From assembly GCF_008704205.1 (NCBI RefSeq), contig NZ_VXLC01000031.1, positions 37,981 through 101,980 of the forward strand: DNA of 64,000 bases, in the 5' to 3' direction. Shown here one piece after another: positions 61,780 through 64,000 of this stretch (within the stretch, counting starts at the first letter, position 1; each line of letters starts with the position of its first letter). The notes under the pieces are model-generated. The model did not search any database, had not been told where the DNA came from, and worked only from the letters and a program-made list of their open reading frames with translations. The stretch comes from Nocardia colli (lineage in GTDB: Bacteria; Actinomycetota; Actinomycetes; Mycobacteriales; Mycobacteriaceae). Both the position numbers and the translations under genes were made by a program.

Positions 61780-61806
61780 TTCCCAAGGGCGGTAAGCGTT
61801 TATCGT
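61780..61806 (+). promoter_or_regulatory. Dyad-type promoter downstream of the permease gene
   Basis: TTCCCA-AGGG-CGGTAA, 5 bp, then TATCGT. The left half is perfect, the right half four of six, and the -10 distance is exactly that of the other copies. It faces a terminator-like hairpin about 70 bp further and no long gene. Confidence 0.45.
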
Positions 61807-61812
61807 ATTTCA

Positions 61813-61913
61813 TGCAAGCGTTGATGCCCTGCACAGTTCAACGCTCGCATCGTCGGTTGACCGTCGGCGATCACGACTGGCAGAGAGCTTCCCCCCATCG
61901 GCTCTCTGCCAGT
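61813..61913 (+). ncRNA. Candidate small RNA between permease and glutamate dehydrogenase genes
   Basis: Predicted from a dyad-type promoter (61780-61806) and a strong hairpin (61876-61913) with only about 100 nt in between. A short frame starts at 61812 but runs through the hairpin into the opposite gene and is not convincing. No family recognised. Inference only. Confidence 0.3.
61876..61913. terminator. Terminator-like hairpin between convergent genes
   Basis: ACTGGCAGAGAGC and GCTCTCTGCCAGT form a perfect 13-bp stem with a 12-nt loop. Only short T-rich tails follow, as is usual in high-GC actinobacteria. It ends the convergent permease and glutamate dehydrogenase transcripts and could serve both. 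Confidence 0.75.
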
Positions 61914-61924
61914 CTCGCCATCGA

Positions 61925-64000
61925 CTATTCGCTCAATAGCGTTGTGCCGGTTCTGGAGTCGCCACCATTCGCGACCTTGCGCAGCTGGCGTGCGGCGACC
62001 GACAGTGCCTCCAGGCCGTAGTTGCCGGAGGCGAATATGTCACCGAGCGCGCCGGCCGCGCGGACAACCCGGGTCCGGTTGTTCAACTCCCAGTTGCCGA
62101 TCGCCGCCGCGGGGCTGTCGGACGGGTCGGCCACCGTCAGCACATCGTGGGTCAGCAAGCGCACCGCGTCGTACAGATCGTCGCGAACCGCCAACCGGGC
62201 GAGCCCACGCCACCGGTCGCCATGCTCGAGCCGGTCGAGGGCGGACAGCAGCCGGTCTATCTTGAAGTGTTGCATGACCGCGCAATAGAGCGTGGCGACC
62301 GGTTCCGGGTCACGTTCACAACGCTGAGCTGTGTCGAGCACGTCCAGCAGCGGAAACAGGTAGATGAGCCGAAACACCCTCTCCGCCAATTCTTTCGGCG
62401 CGCCATGGCCGACCCACTTCGCGGCCCGATTACGGATTTCGTCCGCGGCATAGCCGGGCAGCCAGCGCGGACTCTGCTCCGCGAGCGCCCGCAGACCTTG
62501 CCGGTAGCGCGCGACCTCCGCTGCGGAGTCCGCAGGCCACTGCCGACTCAACAGCAACCGGCGCCCGGCCCGATCCACGGTCCGGCCCACTTCGAACTCG
62601 AAGGCATCCCGCGTGGTGACCGGAGCCGGGCACGTTCTGATATCCCGCCACAGGCCGCGTAGATCGAAGATCTCGACGGCGGCGTAGAAGGCGAGGACCG
62701 CTTCGCCGGTGCTGCTGCCGAGTTCCTCGGAAAGCCGGAATACGTAACTGATCCCGGCATTGTCGATCACATCGTTGACCACCATCGTGGTCACGATCTC
62801 GCGGCGCAACGGATGCCGGCGTATCGCCGCGCCGAATCTGGTGCGCAGCACCGAGGGAAAGTATTCGGGCAGCACCGATTCGAATTCCGGTCGATCCGGG
62901 AGGCCATTGGTTCGCAGGTCGGTCTCCAGCGACAGCTTCACGTGGGCCATCACGTTCGCCAATTCCGGTGAGGTGAGGCCGATTCCGTCCGCGGCGCGCC
63001 GGATCAGCTCGGCGTCGGACGGCAGCCCCTCCAGGTCCCGATCCACGCCGTAGCGCGCGGCGAGATCGGCGATCTGCCTGCGGTGCATGCCCAACATGAC
63101 GGGTGCCTCGGCACGGCTCAGGCCGAGGCGGAGATTCTGCGAAATGTTCTTGGCCAGTACCAGTTCGGCGACCTCGTCGGTCATCTCGGCGAGTAACCGG
63201 TCACGCTCGGCCGGTTCCAGTGCTTCGCCGGATGGCATCGCGTCGAGCAGAATCTTGAGATTGACCTCGTGGTCGGAGCAGTCGACGCCGGCCGAGTTGT
63301 CCAGTGCGTCGGTATTGATCCGCCCGCCGTGCCTGCTGAATTCGACCCGCCCGAGCGCGGTGACGCCGAGATTGCCGCCTTCGCCGATCACTTTCGCGCG
63401 CATGCGGTTCGCGTCCACCCGTACCGCGTCATTGGACTTGTCGCCGACGTCGGCATGCGACTCCGACGACGCCTTGACGTAGGTCCCGATGCCGCCGTTC
63501 CAGAGCAGGTCTGCCGGTGCGGTGAGAATCGCCGCGATCATCTCGGGCGGTGACAGCGTGGCTGCTCCGTCGTCGATGCCGAGGGCGGCCCGAACCTCGG
63601 GAGAAACCGGAATCGCCTTCGCGGATCGCTCGTACACGCCACCGCCGGTGCTGATCAGGGTGGGGTCGTAGTCGAGCCAGGACGATCGCGGCAGGCCGAA
63701 CATTCGCCGGCGCTCCGCGAACGAGCGCACCGTGTCCGGATTCGGATCGAGGAAGATGTGCCGGTGGTCGAAGGCGGCGAGCAGGCGAATGTGCTCGGAC
63801 AGCAGCATGCCGTTGCCGAAGACGTCACCGCTCATGTCGCCGATGCCGACGACCGTGAAATCCACACTCCGCGTGTCGATGTCCATCTCCGCGAAGTGGC
63901 GTTCGACGCTCTTCCACGCGCCCTTCGCGGTGATGCCCATCGCCTTGTGGTCGTAGCCGAGCGACCCGCCGGAGGCGAACGCGTCACCGAGCCAGAAGTG
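61925..64000 (-). CDS. gdh: NAD-dependent glutamate dehydrogenase, large type (C-terminal part)
   Basis: 691 residues visible; the frame runs on through the right edge. The first visible residues HFWLGDAFASGGSLGYDHKAMGIT, in two pieces, then GAWKSVERHF, VGIGDMSGDVFGNGML and LWNGGIGTYVKASSESHADVGDKSNDAVRVD are hallmarks of the roughly 180-kDa NAD-GDH (GDH2/L_180) family. These enzymes convert glutamate to 2-oxoglutarate and ammonia. The helical C-terminal region is complete. This is a normal chromosomal gene in actinobacteria and marks the likely end of the accessory region. Confidence 0.92.
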   Translation of the reverse strand, partial: HFWLGDAFASGGSLGYDHKAMGITAKGAWKSVERHFAEMDIDTRSVDFTVVGIGDMSGDVFGNGMLLSEHIRLLAAFDHRHIFLDPNPDTVRSFAERRRMFGLPRSSWLDYDPTLISTGGGVYERSAKAIPVSPEVRAALGIDDGAATLSPPEMIAAILTAPADLLWNGGIGTYVKASSESHADVGDKSNDAVRVDANRMRAKVIGEGGNLGVTALGRVEFSRHGGRINTDALDNSAGVDCSDHEVNLKILLDAMPSGEALEPAERDRLLAEMTDEVAELVLAKNISQNLRLGLSRAEAPVMLGMHRRQIADLAARYGVDRDLEGLPSDAELIRRAADGIGLTSPELANVMAHVKLSLETDLRTNGLPDRPEFESVLPEYFPSVLRTRFGAAIRRHPLRREIVTTMVVNDVIDNAGISYVFRLSEELGSSTGEAVLAFYAAVEIFDLRGLWRDIRTCPAPVTTRDAFEFEVGRTVDRAGRRLLLSRQWPADSAAEVARYRQGLRALAEQSPRWLPGYAADEIRNRAAKWVGHGAPKELAERVFRLIYLFPLLDVLDTAQRCERDPEPVATLYCAVMQHFKIDRLLSALDRLEHGDRWRGLARLAVRDDLYDAVRLLTHDVLTVADPSDSPAAAIGNWELNNRTRVVRAAGALGDIFASGNYGLEALSVAARQLRKVANGGDSRTGTTLLSE

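Noticed and set aside
61812..62021. 69-codon plus-strand frame after the permease gene
   Set aside because: Runs through the terminator hairpin and into the antisense of the glutamate dehydrogenase gene; no ribosome site, no motif.

Overview
The window is high-GC actinobacterial DNA. An antigen-85-type mycolyltransferase, an ESX/type VII cluster with PE, PPE, EspG, EccA-E and mycosin, a WhiB-like protein and frequent GTG/ATGA starts point to a mycolic-acid genus of the Mycobacteriales, most likely Nocardia or a close relative. The genus is inferred from gene content only.

Layout. (1) 0-3.3 kb: the 3' end of a type I-E CRISPR-Cas operon (cse2-cas7-cas5-cas6e). It is followed by a decayed repeat array instead of cas1-cas2. 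(2) 3.3-10.7 kb: a membrane-anchored Hsp70-like protein, a PLP decarboxylase homologue without its lysine, a GCS2 ligase, an AvrD homologue, an amidase homologue without two of its three catalytic residues, and a small PH-domain protein. (3) 10.7-14.4 kb: regulatory genes (MerR, ROK, WhiB-like, PAS/GAF-like) around an operator-rich intergenic region. (4) 14.4-23.5 kb: a type IV secretion operon of the Tcp/Tn916 family in the order TcpC, TcpD-like, TcpE-like, VirB4 ATPase, VirB6/TcpH-like, anchored protein, NlpC/P60. (5) 23.6-26.7 kb: an APH-fold kinase and a HAD-aminotransferase fusion whose key residues in both halves are replaced. (6) 27-59.7 kb: a complete ESX-type secretion locus. It has Esp-like accessory proteins and large unrecognised proteins, then EccA, EccB, EccC, PE, PPE, two Esx proteins, EspG, EspI-like, EccD, MycP and EccE, and ends with a small HTH regulator. 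(7) 60-64 kb: probably chromosomal background, with a mycolyltransferase, a TauE/SafE permease and the C-terminal part of a large NAD-dependent glutamate dehydrogenase.

How it may work together. A palindrome, TTCCCA-N4-TGGGAA, usually followed after 5 bp by a -10-like hexamer, lies before nearly every transcription unit of regions 2, 4, 5 and 6. This suggests one regulon joining the two secretion systems with a small-molecule-like gene set (AvrD, GCS2, pseudo-decarboxylase, pseudo-amidase, kinase, HAD-aminotransferase fusion). T4SS plus T7SS is the transfer apparatus known from mycobacterial pRAW-type conjugative plasmids. Here no relaxase, coupling ATPase or integrase is visible, so this is either part of a larger element or a domesticated apparatus.

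Limits: all family assignments come from reading motifs and gene order. No database search or structure prediction was run, and the regulon and its ligand are inferences.
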